Assembly: GCA_001873285.1 (NCBI GenBank) | Contig: MNYV01000005.1 | Span: 1 to 7,139 of the forward strand | DNA: 7,139 nt | DNA from: Nitrospirae bacterium CG2_30_53_67 | GTDB lineage: Bacteria; CG2-30-53-67 | Direction of reading: 5' to 3' | In this document: in pieces, positions 6,667-7,139 of the stretch | Numbering within the stretch: the stretch's first letter is position 1 | Layout of the letters: every line of letters starts with the position of its first letter | Notes under the pieces: generated by a model | Told to the model about the DNA's origin: nothing | Database searches by the model: none | The model's input: only the letters and a program-made list of their open reading frames with translations | Program-made: the position numbers and the translations under genes

Positions 6667-7005
6667 TCACCCTTGCTCCTTTGCCGCACGGTCTTTCTCC
6701 GCATTCGCGTAGGTTCCAAGCGTCTTTTGCGCGAGCTCTCTCAGTTTTTTGGTCAGGCGGGGGCCCTTGTACCTCTTTTTCCCGGCCACATAGGGACACC
6801 CCTGGGGCAGGACCCCGAGTGCGGCGATCTTCTTTGTGATCCGGAAGCAGTCCTTCTTCGCCTCCTTCCTGAACTCGTAGACCATGCACAGGCCCGTCCC
6901 CATATCCAGATACTCGCACGGCCTGTTCGTGTAGAGAATGGTCCCGTCTTTTTGGAGCGTCTTGTGGTAACAGCAGATGGTGCAGCGGGTGCAGAGATCC
7001 TTCAC
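6667..7005 (-). CDS. YkgJ-like cysteine-cluster protein (putative zinc/iron-chelating domain)
   Basis: A 112-residue protein with eight cysteines in the YkgJ/UPF0153-type pattern: CxxCxxCC at residues 5-12, PCEYLD with Cys30, GLCMVYEFR with Cys40, Cys53, and LPQGCPYV with Cys70. The family is predicted to bind a metal ion or an iron-sulfur cluster, but the biochemical role is not established. After residue 75 the chain is Lys/Arg/Ala-rich and probably helical, with no cysteine. No signal peptide or membrane segment is seen, so it should be cytoplasmic. I chose the GTG at 7005 because GGGAGG lies just upstream (7015-7010) and the cysteine motif starts at once. ATGs at 7032 and 7056 are in frame but lack a comparable site. 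It precedes the efflux operon on the same strand by 108 nt. A link to the pump, for example through metal stress, is conjecture. Confidence -1.
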   Translation of the reverse strand: MKDLCTRCTICCYHKTLQKDGTILYTNRPCEYLDMGTGLCMVYEFRKEAKKDCFRITKKIAALGVLPQGCPYVAGKKRYKGPRLTKKLRELAQKTLGTYANAEKDRAAKEQG

Positions 7006-7009
7006 GGTA

Positions 7010-7015
7010 CCTCCC
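7010..7015 (-). promoter_or_regulatory. Ribosome binding site setting a GTG start
   Basis: GGGAGG on the minus strand, four bases before the GTG at 7005, within a longer purine run (AGGAGAGGGAGG). The spacing is short but the match is strong, and this decides the GTG start over the upstream in-frame ATGs. Confidence -1.
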
Positions 7016-7020
7016 TCTCC

Positions 7021-7049
7021 TATATACCACATCTTGATGCAGGGAGCAA
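7021..7049 (-). promoter_or_regulatory. Possible promoter of the cysteine-cluster gene
   Basis: On the minus strand TTGCTC (7049-7044) and TATATA (7026-7021) are separated by exactly 17 bases. The matches to consensus are 3 of 6 and 4 of 6. Transcription would start near 7014, leaving a leader of only about nine bases that begins inside the ribosome binding site, which weakens the case. The -35 hexamer coincides with one arm of the long inverted repeat at 7044-7131. Confidence -1.
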
Positions 7050-7131
7050 CTCTCATGAAAAGGTGCGTTCAGCGGTTGACGGGGCTCGTCATGCGCCGAC
7101 GATTCGATCTCGGCCTCGTGAGTTGTTGCTC
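7044..7131. repeat. Long imperfect inverted repeat with inner hairpin at the window edge
   Basis: The left arm 7044-7058 (GAGCAAC, T, CTCATGA) mirrors the right arm 7116-7131 (TCGTGAG, TT, GTTGCTC), with one T/G mismatch (a wobble pair if transcribed) and a small internal loop. Between the arms lies a perfect hairpin, TGACG (7077-7081) and CGTCA (7087-7091). The folded size of 88 nt resembles an integron attC site or another structured recombination or RNA element, but the arms do not fit the attC core RYYYAAC/GTTRRRY. No gene can be assigned to 7006-7139. A plus-strand frame from ATG 7055 with AGGGAG at 7041-7046, and a minus-strand frame ending at TGA 7071-7069, both run off the edge and are too short to judge. 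Confidence -1.
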
Positions 7132-7139
7132 AATGCGAT

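Noticed and set aside
7069-7137. Possible 3' end of a minus-strand gene ending at TGA 7071-7069
   Set aside because: Just 22 codons are visible before the edge; an open frame this short is expected by chance.
7055-7139. Possible divergent gene start on the plus strand at ATG 7055
   Set aside because: Only 28 codons are visible, with no recognisable protein character, and the region is better explained by the inverted repeat; it cannot be judged without sequence past the edge.

Overview
The window comes from a moderately G+C-rich Gram-negative bacterium. It encodes an inner-membrane RND pump with a lipoprotein adaptor, alongside a bacterial-type GH15 glucosidase, a dodecin and a YkgJ-like cysteine-cluster protein. 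This mix fits Desulfobacterota (former Deltaproteobacteria), Nitrospirota or a related lineage, but that placement is an inference from gene style and not from a marker gene.

Left part, plus strand (1-1916): the 3' portion of a GH15 glucoamylase/glucodextranase-type gene, cut by the window edge, followed after 47 nt by a complete 71-residue dodecin with a strong ribosome binding site. The dodecin belongs to the 'SWEDAA' class, which lacks the tryptophan that stacks on flavin in classical dodecins. Positions 1917-2272 hold no convincing complete gene. They carry a possible weak promoter, a ribosome binding site and about 49 codons of what may be a 5' gene relic.

Right part, minus strand (2273-7005): read right to left, a small cysteine-cluster protein (start 7005), then a periplasmic adaptor lipoprotein (start 6558), then a 1071-residue RND permease (start 5488). 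The adaptor and permease share a 4-nt ATGA stop/start overlap and form a translationally coupled efflux operon. No TolC-type outer-membrane channel lies in the window, so the third part of the pump must be elsewhere or beyond the edge. The 108-nt gap before the adaptor contains a perfect 8+8 bp palindrome (6591-6612) next to an imperfect dyad, a good candidate operator or leader structure for the pump.

The two gene groups converge on 1917-2272. The right edge (7006-7139) has a long imperfect inverted repeat (7044-7131) with an inner hairpin and no assignable gene. No rRNA, tRNA, CRISPR array or insertion sequence was seen, and no complete undescribed system. The points most worth a second look are the palindrome, the dodecin variant, the truncated ORF and the edge repeat.
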